Below, piece after piece: positions 32,892 to 45,300 of a stretch of DNA of 64,000 bases. Where the stretch lies: positions 195,365,325-195,429,324 of the forward strand of contig NC_133536.1 of NCBI RefSeq assembly GCF_048544455.1, read 5' to 3'. Within the stretch, counting starts at the first letter, position 1, and each line of letters starts with the position of its first letter. The position numbers were made by a program, and so were the translations under genes. This DNA comes from Silene latifolia (taxonomy: Eukaryota; Streptophyta; Magnoliopsida; Caryophyllales; Caryophyllaceae). The notes under the pieces were generated by a model. That model did no database searches. It was given only the letters and a program-made list of their open reading frames with translations, and was not told the origin of the DNA.

Positions 32892-34319
32892 ATAAAACAG
32901 AGAAACAGAATTAAACAGAGATCTCTGCTAGACATATAAAACACACAGCATACATTCTTCAGCAACCAGCTTCATGCAGTGAAGCTTGCTAGCTACCAGA
33001 TTGTTGTATGTTCAACAACGTTTTTTGTGTTTTTATTTTATTTGTTATTAGTAATATAATACTCTTATGTAGTTTTTGTTAGATTTGATTTCTATTCATA
33101 CGGGGGGGTCTAAGGTTTTAGGTTAGAAGTAGAGTCAAATTTATTGTCTTTATTATAATTTTCCTTTTTCTTTAAAAAAGTGATTTCTACTCTTTTGAAA
33201 GTGATTGAAAATATTTATAAATAAATATTTCCTAATAAATAGGCAGAGTAGATATATGCAAAAGTAAAATTTATGAACATGATTTGGAAGTTGAACACAT
33301 TACATGTAGGAATGTTAATGGGGCGGGTAAAAGCGGATACCGCCCCAGTTGGAACAGGTATAGGTAGAGCTTTCGCGGGTGGTGGGGCGGGTACGAGTAC
33401 AAAAATTCTACCCGTCATGGGTGGTGGCCTGATGGGGCGGGGATGGGTTTTGCGTCATACCTACCTAAAACCCGCTTAGGCGCCTACCCACCAATAATAA
33501 AAAAATATACGGTATTTTTTATTATGACTTTTTATAATGTTATTTATTACTACTTTTATAGAAAATCTTAAACTAAAATTATAAAAAAAAATTGAGGAAA
33601 TTCATAGAGATTAAACTACATTATAATAATAAAAAAAAAGTATCGAAAAAATTATGACATAAGTGGTTGGTGGGTAAATGGGGCGGGTATGGGTCTAGAT
33701 TTCCACCGTCGGGGCGGGTACGGGTATGGAAACTTGTACCCGCTATGGGTGGTGGGGAGGTACGGGTATGAGAATTGTTTAGCAGGTACGGGTATTTGTG
33801 CAATTTTGCCTAAATTCTACTATACTTTGTTTTTGTTTTTTTTTTTGAAAACCCGCCGGGATATATTATATATTAACCAAATCTGCTAAGCTGTTATAGT
33901 TGGAGGGAAATTATCCATCTATCTATGCCGAACCACCAACTGATGATTGGTCATAGACATTTTAGCGTTGTGTATTTTGGTAATCATAAGCGAGAAATAA
34001 ATCACTACAGCCTTTCCTATTCTTCTATAAATCTTCCATGGCCAATTAAACAGAGACCTTTCTTAACTCTAAAATTGAGCTATAACATTTACTCATGTAA
34101 TCCAATAGTTAACACTAAAATTGAGCCAATTACCAAAAACTAAATCTTTGAAAAACAATTGAGAGCCCAGAATACACACTGAGTTTGACCTATAACATTT
34201 ACTCATGTAATCCTATAATTGAGTATTTAATGTTAGAAAAATAAATAATCGTTGCCAAGCAAAACAAACTTGGTATAAAAGATATATGTGGTTATTGAAC
34301 CCTCACTTTAGTCGTCGCA
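32892..34319. other. FBX3-FBX4 intergenic region
   Basis: 33000-33300 is the 5' flank shared with other array members (GTATGTTCAACAACG, TTAGGTTAGAA, TTTATGAACATGATTTGGAA). 33308-33480 and 33676-33800 are GC-rich islands of degenerate GGGCGGGTACGGGTA repeats inside AT-rich DNA. 33285-33310 corresponds to the site where the blocks at 6045 and 60393 carry a SINE; there is none here. No gene is seen. Confidence 0.6.
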
Positions 34320-35468
34320 CTATAATGTAGTCGATTCCGTACAAAGTGAGATCATGATAACCTTTGAAACCCTTTGAACCGGAGAAAATTTTAATATATG
34401 ATTTAGAATTGAGGAAGGTGTGCTCAGCCAAAACTCACTTAAATCATCCGTAAAATATATAGAGGAGCTTTGCAAACATTTGGCATGTGCTACGGAAAGA
34501 GACATAGAAGAGTTATCACCGACAAATAATGCGACATCACCCAAATTTTCAACATTCTCCCAATGTTTGTCTATATGATTAACTTTGAAAATTTCAAAAT
34601 CACCTGTTCGGTAACCAGAATTTTCCTCACCCGTGTGTCGTAACACCATGAGAAGATCAGTATCTAATTGTATCAAATATACTTGTACATCATCTCTGTA
34701 GAACCCAGCAAAATTTTCATGATCACCTGACAAATAATCCATTGGTTTAACAAGCCGCTCAAAGCCGAAGAATTCCTTAATCTCCCAATATGCAATTGCT
34801 GCATCATCATATATAGCAAATACATGATTATCCATGGCCACAACATCAAAAATATGAACACTCGTTTCCTTTATCAATACTGATGTCCAGGATGGATCTC
34901 CCTGCCTAGCAAAAGCTAGGCGTTCGTGGAAATCATAAATTATCATAATAACAAACTCGTCATGACCTTTTTCAGACACTTTGAGAACAGTTATCTTTGT
35001 CAAATAGATCCCCAAACACCAATGATAATAATCTTCTTGTTCATTATTATATGCCGGGGTATTTTTGGGTAGGTATGGGAGAGTTTCCAAAGATGGGAAA
35101 CTAATAGTCGCCTTGGTGATTGGATTAAATAGTTGAACGGTGAGGTCGCGTTTTGCCATTGCAACCCAACCATAAGGCGATCCCCAGCACCTTCCTCCAA
35201 ACGTTTCTGGAAGATTCCGTCTGTAACATTTATTTTCATTGTTGATATCCAAGATCTTTCGAATGCAATGTGGATTATCTTGAGTGTTTTCGGCAAGTAA
35301 AAGCCATGGTACTACGGGTTTAGGCCTCCATAGGTGCTTAATTGAGGACGAAGCATGATTCCAAGACCAACACACAAGGGAAAAATAAATAAAATCTTCA
35401 AAAGATTCCAACTTGAATGCAACGGCAGTAAGAAGGTCAAGAGGCAATGTAGACCAGTTTGGAGCCAT
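34320..35468 (-). CDS. F-box/DUF295 protein FBX4, altered C-terminus
   Basis: The frame has 382 codons starting MAPNWSTLPLDLLTAVAFKL at 35468. The F-box (residues 4-45) and most of the propeller parallel FBX3 (GGRCWGSPYGWVAM, FDVVAMDNHVFAIYDDAAIA, VGDNSSMSLSV). After IYFTDD the sequence leaves the family pattern. It lacks the FGGHDMGVFD motif and the PTWFIPQF end, finishing in about 45 unrelated residues. DNA comparison with FBX3 suggests an internal loss of about 120 bp near 34410-34440 that runs the frame into 3' flank. The last propeller blade is probably defective, so it may be a pseudogene or a truncated adaptor. Confidence 0.7.
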   Translation of the reverse strand: MAPNWSTLPLDLLTAVAFKLESFEDFIYFSLVCWSWNHASSSIKHLWRPKPVVPWLLLAENTQDNPHCIRKILDINNENKCYRRNLPETFGGRCWGSPYGWVAMAKRDLTVQLFNPITKATISFPSLETLPYLPKNTPAYNNEQEDYYHWCLGIYLTKITVLKVSEKGHDEFVIMIIYDFHERLAFARQGDPSWTSVLIKETSVHIFDVVAMDNHVFAIYDDAAIAYWEIKEFFGFERLVKPMDYLSGDHENFAGFYRDDVQVYLIQLDTDLLMVLRHTGEENSGYRTGDFEIFKVNHIDKHWENVENLGDVALFVGDNSSMSLSVAHAKCLQSSSIYFTDDLSEFWLSTPSSILNHILKFSPVQRVSKVIMISLCTESTTL

Positions 35469-36509
35469 ATCTATTAGCCTTGCAATTGGATCTATCTCAC
35501 AAGTTTAAAGACCTATATTAATTATAATAATAATTTTAAGAAAAAAAAAAGGGTATAATAAGAGAGAAAGGAAAGGGATAAGAACTGAGGGAGAGAAAAT
35601 CAATGCGTTGATGTTAATCGATGTCTTGGGTTTAAGTTAAGAGCTCAAAGTTATTATTTCCTTTTTTTTTTTTTTTTTTTTTTTTTTCAATCTTTAGGAA
35701 ATCATGTTTTCCAATTCTAATCAAATTAGTGCTTGCAAATATTTTGAAACAATGTACTTGGCGATTGGGTTATTTGGTTCCTAAACGAGAAAAAGAAAAA
35801 TCACCTTGCCATGTAAAAACTCCCAAAACAGCTAATTTAATGGATTTTTTTGGTTAATTAGCGTTAATTAGCAAAATAATTAGATACTAAGCGTTCACTT
35901 GAAATTATTTGGGTCCATAGTGTCTACGTTATCACTTTTTATTTTTTTTCCAATTTTTATATGAAACTGCTAAAAAACCTAGCGGCTTCACTTAGTTTTT
36001 TTTTTATATATAAAAGCCAAAAAGGAAAACCGCTAGAAATCTTAGCGGCTTATCATATCAGTACGGTCATTTTGTAGTGTAGCTAATGCAAGTTGTTGAA
36101 AATTGTTGGAAACTTGGAATAAGCATTGCTTTTCTTTTTTTTTTTAATAAAACAAGATAAAAATATTTGAACGATGACATTTTATAAAGCAGCTAGCTAG
36201 ATTTCTTAGGCGTTTTGTATGAAAATTGAAAATAAATAAAAAGTGATGAATAGTTTGAAACTAACACTAATCCCCTAAAGCCGCTAGATTTCTTAGCGTT
36301 TTGTATAAAAACGGTAATTATATACAACACATTAGTATCATTGGTAATGTTCTAATTAATTTGTTATTGCAATTTTGGATTATACCCGTGCAAACACTAG
36401 TTTCCTTTATTAGGAATTCCAAAAACAAATAATTAATTGTTACAACTCAGACACTCCCGAAATAATTAATACTTTAAAAACATACTTTCTTATTTCAAAG
36501 TTAAATAAT
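35469..36509. other. FBX4-FBX5 intergenic region
   Basis: It contains the FBX4 leader, a T run near 35659-35688, and from about 35865 to 36310 a sequence related to the insertion at 33-438. The latter includes AAACCGCTAGAAATCTTAGCGGCTT-like hairpin units, described separately. At 36385-36402 CCCGTGCAAACACTAGT resembles a degenerate Helitron end against the FBX6 flank, which reads continuously there. No gene is seen. Confidence 0.5.
35865..36310. repeat. Foldback-like element with AGCGGCTT hairpins
   Basis: The left part (TTAGCAAAATAATTAG, TAGTGTCTACGTTATCAC) matches the reverse complement of the right half of 33-438. The right part (AATAAAAAGTGATGAATAG, CACTAATCCCCTAAAGCCGC) matches it in direct orientation. 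Hairpin units recur at about 35975, 36028, 36190 and 36276. This indicates a family member with inverted internal symmetry. The ends are not fixed. Confidence 0.45.
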
Positions 36510-37271
36510 TTAAAATTGAGGAATAAACAAAGTTGGCGGGCAGATTAATGAGCGTGTATCATCACCTTCGTAAAATTCGCGTATTTCACCTTTGTTGATG
36601 TCGAAAACACCCATGTCATGTCCACCAAACTCTTTTGGCAAATGCCAAAACACATTTTCATCGTCGGTAAAATATATACAACTTTCTTGTAAACATTTAC
36701 CCGATGAAATGGACATTGAAGAATTGCACCCTAATAAGAATGCCACACCACTTAATTCTTCGATTTCTTCCCAAAGCTTTTTGGTAGGATTGAGTTTGTA
36801 TACCTCAAAACAATGGGTTTGGTAAACAATGTCTAAATCATACTCTTGCCCCTCGTCATCTCCCACCTCCTCCTTGAATCGTATCACCATGATGAGTTCA
36901 CCACCTGATTCAACCAAATATACTTTGTTGAACATGTAGCTTAACTCCTCTCCTAAAATATGAGGCTGACTTGGTGAATAATCGATTTGTTTCACAAATT
37001 CTAGATTGAAAAATTCCTTAGCATTCCAAGACACAAGTCTTCCATTATGGTACAAAGCAAATACACGATCATCCATCACCGCAACATCAACTGCTTTATC
37101 GTCGGTGAGTATCGATGTCCATGATTGATCTCCAGGCCGAGCCACGGCTAAGCACCCGGATGAACAAAATGCCACTATAACGAAATCATGACGACAACTC
37201 TGAGACGCTTTGAGTACAACCATCTTACTTACAAAAATTCTCAAACACCAAGTAACGTACTCATCTCTTGT

Positions 37272-37572
37272 TAATAGGAATATTTATAATAGTTGGGCTT
37301 CAACCATCACCTTAAGGTTTTGGTTGAGTTGGTTCATCTATCATGGTATCAGAGCCAATGTGACCGAAGGTCACGGGTTCAAATCCTGGCAACCTCAAAA
37401 CTCCTCAAAAACTCGAAGTGGAAACCCAGCACACGGTACGAGGGAGCCGGTGCACAACCAACCACTCTTCAAGCCCAATGGGCATTTGAGTGAGGGAGCG
37501 TAATAGGAATATTTATAATAGTTGGGCTTCAACCATCACCTTAAGGTTTTGGTTGAGTTGGTTCATCTATCA
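37272..37572 (+). mobile_element. TRIM (miniature LTR element)
   Basis: Two identical 72-bp direct repeats (37272-37343 and 37501-37572, TAATAGGAATATTT to TTCATCTATCA) flank 157 bp. A tRNA-iMet primer-binding site, TGGTATCAGAGCC, begins at 37344 and a purine tract (GAGTGAGGGAGCG) lies before the second repeat. At 301 bp with no coding capacity this is a terminal-repeat retrotransposon in miniature. Identical repeats mean a very recent insertion. Comparison with FBX6 places it inside the FBX5 coding region; only a short GT/GTT overlap is seen as target repeat. The interior holds a B-box-like GGTTCAAATCC at 37376-37386. Confidence 0.85.
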
Positions 37573-37962
37573 GTTTTGTGGTATTCTGGATCATAGTCAT
37601 CTAGGCTTGGGATGTTTTCCAAAGATGGGAAAGGAATATGAACCTTGGAGACTGGATTAAACAACTTAACATTTAGACGACGGTCAATCATAGCAACCCA
37701 ACCATAAGCTGAACCCGAACACCTTGTTTCAAACGTCTCCGGGAGAGCCAACTGGTAACGCTTATTATCCTTAAGATTGAAGATCTTGCGAAGACAATTT
37801 GGATTTTGTTTATTGTTTTCGGATAGTAAAAGCCATGGTGTTGGAGTAGCCCTCCAGTTGTTCTTTATTGAGGACGCAACTGTTGAAGATATTACTTGCT
37901 CCAAATAATTATTCATAATTATTTGTTAATATTGTGCATATCTCGGTTGTTACTAACAGCTT

Positions 37963-38871
37963 GTGTACACACCTGATAATTGGTGTACCCTTTCCCTACC
38001 CATCCTCGACCTCGCCATTCCTCACACATCGCCTACTCCTACCCCTGCTGACCCTATTCCACCTCCTTCACCCTCTCGGCCTGCCTCTCCCCCTCCTGCT
38101 TCCTCTACACCTAACCCCGTCCAAACACCTCCCTCCACTCCTATTACTCCTGCCTCCGCCACACCACAAATACCCTCCCCTCCTCCTCTGCCACCCCCAC
38201 CTACACGGGTTGTCACTCGGCTCTCTAATAACATTGTTAAACCAAACCCTCGTTATGCTAAAACCGCCAATGCAGCCACCTCTACCGCCACCCATACCAC
38301 CCTAACTACAACCAAGCAGGCCCTCCTTGATCCTCGTTGGAGGGCAGCCATGATAGATGAATACAACGCACTTATCCGCAACCAAACTTGGACCCTTGTT
38401 CCCCGTTCTCAAGCCACCAATGTCATTGGTTGCAAATGGGTGTATCGTGTCAAGTACAACCCGGATGGGAGTCTCAAACAACATAAAGCTAGGTTAGTTG
38501 CCAAAGGATTTCTTCAAAGACCGGGCATTGATTACTCGGAAACCTTCAGTCCTGTAATCAAACCCACTACCATACGATTAATTCTCTCCATTGCTGTAAC
38601 ACAGTGTTGGCATCTTCACCAAATTGACGTCAACAATGCATTCCTTCAAGGTAATCTTACTGACACCGTGTTCATGGCCCAACCATCAGGCTTTGTGGAC
38701 TCGGACAAACCCGATTTTGTTTGTAAGTTAAACAAGGCTCTCTACGGCCTTAAACAAGCCCCGAGAGCCTGGTACACCGAGCTTAAATCTTATTTAATTA
38801 ATTATGGTTTCACCAATTCCGTATCCGACCCTTCTTTTTTATTCTTAAATCGACCCATATTCATTTATTAG
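37963..38871 (+). mobile_element. Copia-1 reverse transcriptase part
   Basis: A proline/serine-rich linker is followed by the Copia RT start: DPRWRAAMIDEYNALIRNQT, WTLVPR, NVIGCKWVYRVKYNPDGSLK, KARLVAKGFLQRPGIDYSET. NNAFLQGNL and LNKALYGLKQAPRAWY follow. Related sequence continues in the region up to the nested element at 39458, including LTRPDIAYSVNKLAQFL and AYCDADWGGD. Fossil element. Confidence 0.88.
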
Positions 38872-39457
38872 TACTAGTTTATGTTGATGATATAATCGTC
38901 ACCGGACCGAATCAAAACCACATTCAAACCTTCATTAACCAAATAGCAACAAAATTTTCTTTAAAAGACCTCGGACCCCTGTCTTTTTTCTTAGGTGTCG
39001 AAGTCACTCCGACCAAAACAGGGCTTCACCTAAACCAATCAAAGTACCTGTCTGATTTGCTACATAAATTTAATTATCAGGATTGCAATCCTGCAACCAC
39101 ACCCATGCTTCCTCATCCCACCCTTGTCGCTGACCCTAGCCAACCCGTCCACAATGAAACCGACTACCGCGCAATCATTGGTAGTCTTCAGTACCTATCC
39201 TTGACTAGACCCGATATTGCTTATTCGGTTAATAAACTGGCTCAGTTCCTGACCCACCCAACCACCCTTCACTGGACAGCTCTCAAACGGTTACTCAGAT
39301 ACCTTCGAGGTACCCTTCATCTTGGTGTCCACCTTAATAAGCTCTCCCCTCTTCGTCTTCATGCATACTGTGATGCGGATTGGGGTGGTGATACCTCTGA
39401 TTACGTATCGACTTCGGGTTACTTAGTTTACCTTGGTTCCAACCCTATCAGCTGGTC

Positions 39458-42370
39458 TGTAACACCCGCCATTTTTATAATCTATTTTCGTAACCGTATT
39501 TTATTTACGATTACGATTATATTTGTATGACTCGGATTTATCTGTGAGCTATTTCTTTTCTTTCTTTGAATTCTTAAGTTCTCTTATGTCTCGAATATTT
39601 CCTTGTTTTCGAGAATTATTGTTATTTCTAACTATTTCAGCTTCGTCTTATTTATTCATTTAATTCGTATTCTAATTCTACTCCGAGTTAATTTGTTGGA
39701 CTTCGGAAATTATTTCTATTGAACCTTATTTTTATTCTTACTCATTTCTAATCTCATATATTTTAATTCTTATTTATGAGATTTGAATTTTTATCTTTTA
39801 ATTCACGATTTGATTTATTTATTTAATTAAATCCGTTCTTAGTTGTTTTGCAGTCCAATTTTTCAAATGGACCGAGTTTTATTCAAATGATCATTTTAAG
39901 ATCAAAACCCATGCCTTTTTCGAGATATTTTAAAAGGTGTTTAACATCTTTTTATTTTATTTGCTCACATAATATCTTATTATTCACATATCTATCCCTC
40001 TTGCAAAAAAAGAAAAACAAAGTGGAACGTAACCCTATCGCTTCCGCCGTTCTCTCTGTTTGCAAAAATAAAATTTACGTACGTGCTTGCCTTCTTGCTT
40101 CTTTATTTCCGTTTTACAAATTAATCTACGTACGTGCTTGCCTTCTTGCTTCTTTATTTCGATCGACCTTCCCTCATCATCCGTTCATCATATTCTAAGG
40201 GTTTGTAGAGGAGATATTGAAGCTAGCATATGTGGATTCGGATTCATAACAAGGTAACTACGACGTTACTCGGTATTACATCGATTTAATTGTTGTAGTT
40301 GTATGTATTATTGCATTTTTGTGGTTTATAAAGATTTATTCATTAATATGATTTTTGAACCATATAATTTCTGATCCCTTAATGTTTATAAATTATTTTG
40401 ACTATGTATAAATTTTATTTTGTCAATAGGAATTTATTTGGTTGATTTGCAAGTTTTATGATTAAACCGATTAATATGATATAAAGATGGTATAAATTCG
40501 TTTTTATGATTTCCAGGAGTATTAAATTATTTTTCTGGGTTAAATGATAGATTTTAAAATACCATGAATTTTCGTGGTAATTATTTTGGAGTTTTAGTAT
40601 TTATTTCGTAATTTAAAGTATTGATGCAGTTTCTACGATTATAGCGATTCTGTTCGGTTTTAATTATGTTAAAAATAGTAAATAAAATTGTAAATTTACA
40701 ATATTTTAGTATATGGAAGAGACATGGAGTATTAGGTTGTGTATAAATTTGTAGGTCTTCAATCATTATTTTCGATTTTTGGTGTATTTTACAAGTTTGA
40801 TGAAAACCGTTGTTAAATTCAAATATGTTCGTCTGTTTGTAAAAATCATATCACCTGTTTTTATTTCGAATTTGAAAAAGTGTAAAGAATAAACTCCTGT
40901 TATTTTAAAGTGTAGTGTCTGCATAAAAAATTTCATAAGATTTAGACTTACGGTTTGGTCAGAATAAATTATTTGTGAATAGCTCGCCTGTAAAACGCGT
41001 TTCTGACTTCTCTCAAAGATTCATTTTTAAAAGATATTTTGCTTTTGATACAGTAGCTAATCTTTTTCTCAATGAAGATTTATCATGTTTAATTATGTTT
41101 AAAATTATGCCTTGCCTTAAAATGTTTTCTAAAAGTGGATTTATGAACTGAAACATTATGAGTGGCGTTTTCTGACAGTTTTTAGAAATTAATTTTTAGA
41201 CCCCTGATACTTTCCTAATTTAAAGTTTGTTAAATAATGAAAGTTGTAGCCAAACGCTACGGGAAACCATGAAAATTGGCCTGGCGTCATTTCTATTTTT
41301 CTTTAATTAATTATGAATTTTACAATATTACTGTTCAGTTTTACAAACTAGTGTAGAACTCCGTCTCATTAAAGCCTAAGTAATAAGTCTTTACTAAAGT
41401 ACCTTAAGTCAAAGGATGGTCTTTAAAGTTTAATTTCAGTAACTTAATTTATTTAAAGTCCTTAAATAAATTTTATACTTTTGGTTTTAAGTTTAAGTTT
41501 TCTAATTTGAAGAAAATAAAAGTGTAGTTCACTTACGAACCATTTGAATAATATACTATATCACTTGGAATATTGTTAAGTTTGGAATAATGAAAGTAAA
41601 GGCAAAGAATAATAAACTAAGGCATACGGGTTCTTATACGGCTATATGATTGGGTATCCTGCGGGCGGTACAGATTGTCGTAGAGTCATGTACATGTACT
41701 TAGACTGGGACTACGCACTGCGTGGTAAGACGAGTCCTGTTATAGTTTGTTGTCTAGTGAGTGGACTTGGAGTTGGTCACCTTTGCGTGACACTGAGTTC
41801 CCGAAACTAGTGTAAGATGCTGCGGTATCAAGGAGTATAGCCAAAGTGAAAATCTAGCCTGAACTATATTATTTCCATTCTGTCTTTTGAATATTTTGCT
41901 TTTAAGCATGCAGCACGTTGGTTAACGTGATTTGGTAATCATATTTTGTTACTTATGTTTTATAACATTTCAATTTACTTTGATATATTATTTGCATCTG
42001 TAACATTTATATCATGTGATATGGCTGGGAGAACGTCGAGTTACTCCCCACTGATCGTGGCTGTTATGTTTATAACATGACAGGTGTTAGCTTTGCTGGG
42101 GATTTCTGTGTGAGCTAGCGAGTAGTTTGCAGATCCTACTCTGTTTTTCTGCTTTCTTTTATGGTTTTAGTTTGAACACTTTGAGGAATTTTATTTTCGC
42201 CCTTTTTATAAAAGTGGCAATTGTTTAGACTTGACCATTTGTTTTTTTTTATACTTGAGAATTTTATACATTCTCAATTCATAACAGTTAGAACTTTTAT
42301 CTTTGTATATTTAATCCCATTCGACAGTGTTTCCGCCACTGTTTTGCACTAGATTTTATAGGGGATTACG
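39458..42370 (+). repeat. 5' LTR of the LARD-like element 2
   Basis: It matches 45622-48535 nearly throughout. It contains a 34-bp internal repeat (40076-40109 and 40127-40160, TACGTACGTGCTTGCC...). The small frames are shared by both LTRs and are not genes. Confidence 0.92.
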
Positions 42371-45300
42371 GTTGGTATCGAGCATCATCACTCCCGACGC
42401 TCACACATTGATCTTTAGGAAAATGCCTAATAAATGATTTGACTAAATAAATGATTTAGTGAGAGATGGGTAGAAACCATAAGGACTTGGATGTTAGTTT
42501 ATGTGTTCATGCAAAATCAATGACTAGCATTGAATCTATGTTTTATTTCTCCGACGAAGAAGATGAAAGAAGGTGGGCGTGAACGTTGTATTTTCTCGGA
42601 CCAGAACGCGATCATTATGGTGATATTGAACTCGCTCAACAACCTAGCTAACCCTTGGAGAACTTGATGCCACAAGGAAGGGACAATGGTAGTTCCAGCT
42701 CATAATCAATCTTGCTCGAGCCGCAGACCAGTTGGCCAAGGGTAGACTCAAGTTTCGCGATGGTGCAGTAGACCAAGAGATGAATACACTGTGGATCTGT
42801 TAGATGAAGCGACCCAAGACTCGTGTGTTTATTTCTCTACAAGGTGATGGAGTGATCCAACGAGCCATGTCGCGTACTCTGGAGGCCTGAAGATTCCTTC
42901 TCTGGTGTCAGATGTTATTAGTCTGCGATCATCGTTCTTATTCCTTCTCTTTTCAGTTTTAGCTGCTTCTGTGTCCTTATTATAAATTTTCATCTCCTAT
43001 TCTGATGAATTAATCCTCCTTTGTGATTCCTCCACATTGGTATCTATTCTCTTGAGATTCACTGGTTAGACTCACCTTCTCTTGGTGAGCTTTGATGGAA
43101 GTTAAGTGTGTTTGTGGTTTAGTAAAGTCTTGTTACTTATGGTTTGAGGATAATGAGTTTTACCCTTAATGCCTATCTTGTGAGAGCTTTCATTCCATAA
43201 GGATTAACTTGAATGGTGGCTAGTGGATTATGGACTTAGGATTTTAGCTTAGATGTTGGCTTTGAAGTATAAGCAGCTTGCATATTTTGGTCTAGATGTG
43301 ATTAAGGTTTTTATAGTAACCATGTATCATTTTTGGTTGACCTAGATTAATCTCAGTTTCTATTCTTATGGATTTAGATTGTTGAGTTCTGATGTAAGGT
43401 TGTAACCTTGGAACTTTTGGTTGTGTGACTTAACTTTATTTGGGTTGTTTAGTGTTAACCTCGAGAATAAGGAGTGTCTTAGCCCAACTGCAGTTTGGAT
43501 TGATTATATTGATTTGAAGAATTAAGAACCTGAAGTTGGGAACTATGTATACCTATCATATCTTAATGTCTTAACCTTAGTACTGGTATTTCTCGGAGGA
43601 ATATTTTGGTCTGAATTACCTTAAAGGAAATTGTTGTTTGATGACCTTATATGATCGAAATTGTTGTTTGGTTGAGTTCTTAACCCCTAACTGTTGTAGT
43701 GTTATGATTGGGAATTTAATGAACTGCTAAGAGACCTTTATATTCATTTGATGGACTTTTAAGAGAGCTTTATCTTCGTTAGATTGTACTTGTGGATGTT
43801 AGAGGCATTGTTGCTTTCAGTTCAGAGGAATTCTCATCAGAGCTTTATTAGACGATGTCTTCTGTTTGGTGTTTCGAGGAGTCTTATGGATTTGATAACT
43901 TGAGGAATTTAGTTAGTCGGTTGGATGTTGAAGTACTTTATGGATTTTTTTTTTACCATGATGTTTTGAGAGGATGATCAGTCATGTAAGGATTTGAGAT
44001 GGAAGTTGTGTTAATCGATAATTTTGGAGGATGTAGACTAGGAAGTTTGGCAATTCTGAGCTTGACAACTTAGTTGCCTAAGTTTAATAACCTTGGTGTT
44101 GTTTTCGATGGAAATAGAAAAAGCTTGGGTTCCATAGAGGAGTCGTACCAAGAATCTTGAGATCTTTAACCTCTTCTGTAATCCTTGAGAGAGCTTTGTA
44201 TAGCTCTTGAATCTCTCATTCTCACTTCTTCATCTGAGCATCTGTTACTACCTTAACCTTGGCTTAAGTTTGAAAACTTTTTACCTTTAGCCTTTTTCCT
44301 CGAATATTTCTGTTTTATACAAGGTTTGACCCCTATAAAGTTTTGATTATCTTTGAAATTTATGATTTTAAAGTGTAAAACTTCCATTTTTGTTTTACTC
44401 TTGGTTAGTATCTAAATTTTGTCCTGTCTTGAAATGTTTTTAAAACTCGTTCGAAAGTATTTCGGAATTGTTTCGAAAAATTTTGTTTGGATGGTTCTAA
44501 AACTTTCAAGAGTTATGTTGTATTTACAAATTCGATTTGGACAAAGGTTTTAAGTAAAATTTGCACTCCTTCTTTTGAATCTCGAGATGTTTATCCCCTT
44601 TCATAATCCTTGAGAGAGTTATATATGACTCTTAAACCCTTCTCTCCCATGATTTAGTTTCAAAACTTTTGTCTTGATTTACCGTTGACCTTTTTCCTCG
44701 GATATTTCCATTTTATACAAGAGTTTCGGCTTTTACAAAGTTTGGTTCTCGGATATTTTAATTTTGAGTTATAATTTAAAAACTTTAATTTCATATTTAG
44801 TGTTAGTCTGGATTAGTGTCTAAACTTGGTTTTGTTTCAAATGTCTTAAAACTCGTTTGGAAATATACCGGAATTGTTTCAAATAAAGTTATTTAATGCA
44901 AAAAAAAAAAAAAAAAATTCAAATGTTATGTTGTATATACAAATTTGATTTCTCGTTAACCTTTTTCTTTGAGAAATTCCATCTTACACAAAATATTTTG
45001 ACTTTTATAAAGATATTTTGATTATCTTGGAAATTTTGAATTATAACTAGCTTCAAAGTTTTGAACTTCTCTTCTCTTTTAGTTTTGAGCTATCATTTAA
45101 ATTGGTTTGGTTTCGAAATGACTTGAAATTCGTTTAAAAATACTTCCGAATTTTATTTTTCAAATACTTTGATGCCTTGAGAAACTTTCAAAAGTGGTGT
45201 TGTATTTTCAAAATTTGATTTGCTCAAAGGTTTTAAGTTAAATTAGCACATTTACTTTTGAATTTCGACATTGGTGGATGCTAGGACTTGTCATTAAAGA

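Noticed and set aside
36385-36402. Helitron 3' end at CCCGTGCAAACACTAGT
   Set aside because: CTAGT and the A/T target fit, but there is no hairpin and no 5' end, so it is kept only as a remark.
37344-37400. A functional tRNA gene
   Set aside because: There is a B-box-like T arm, but no acceptor stem or anticodon arm could be folded, and it lies inside a TRIM.
37934-38305. Proline/leucine-rich ORFs on both strands
   Set aside because: These are shadows of the low-complexity linker in the Copia-1 frame at 37963.
39848-40198. 116-codon ORF, similar to 46012-46194
   Set aside because: Shared LTR sequence of the LARD-like element 2; the composition and internal repeat show it is not coding.
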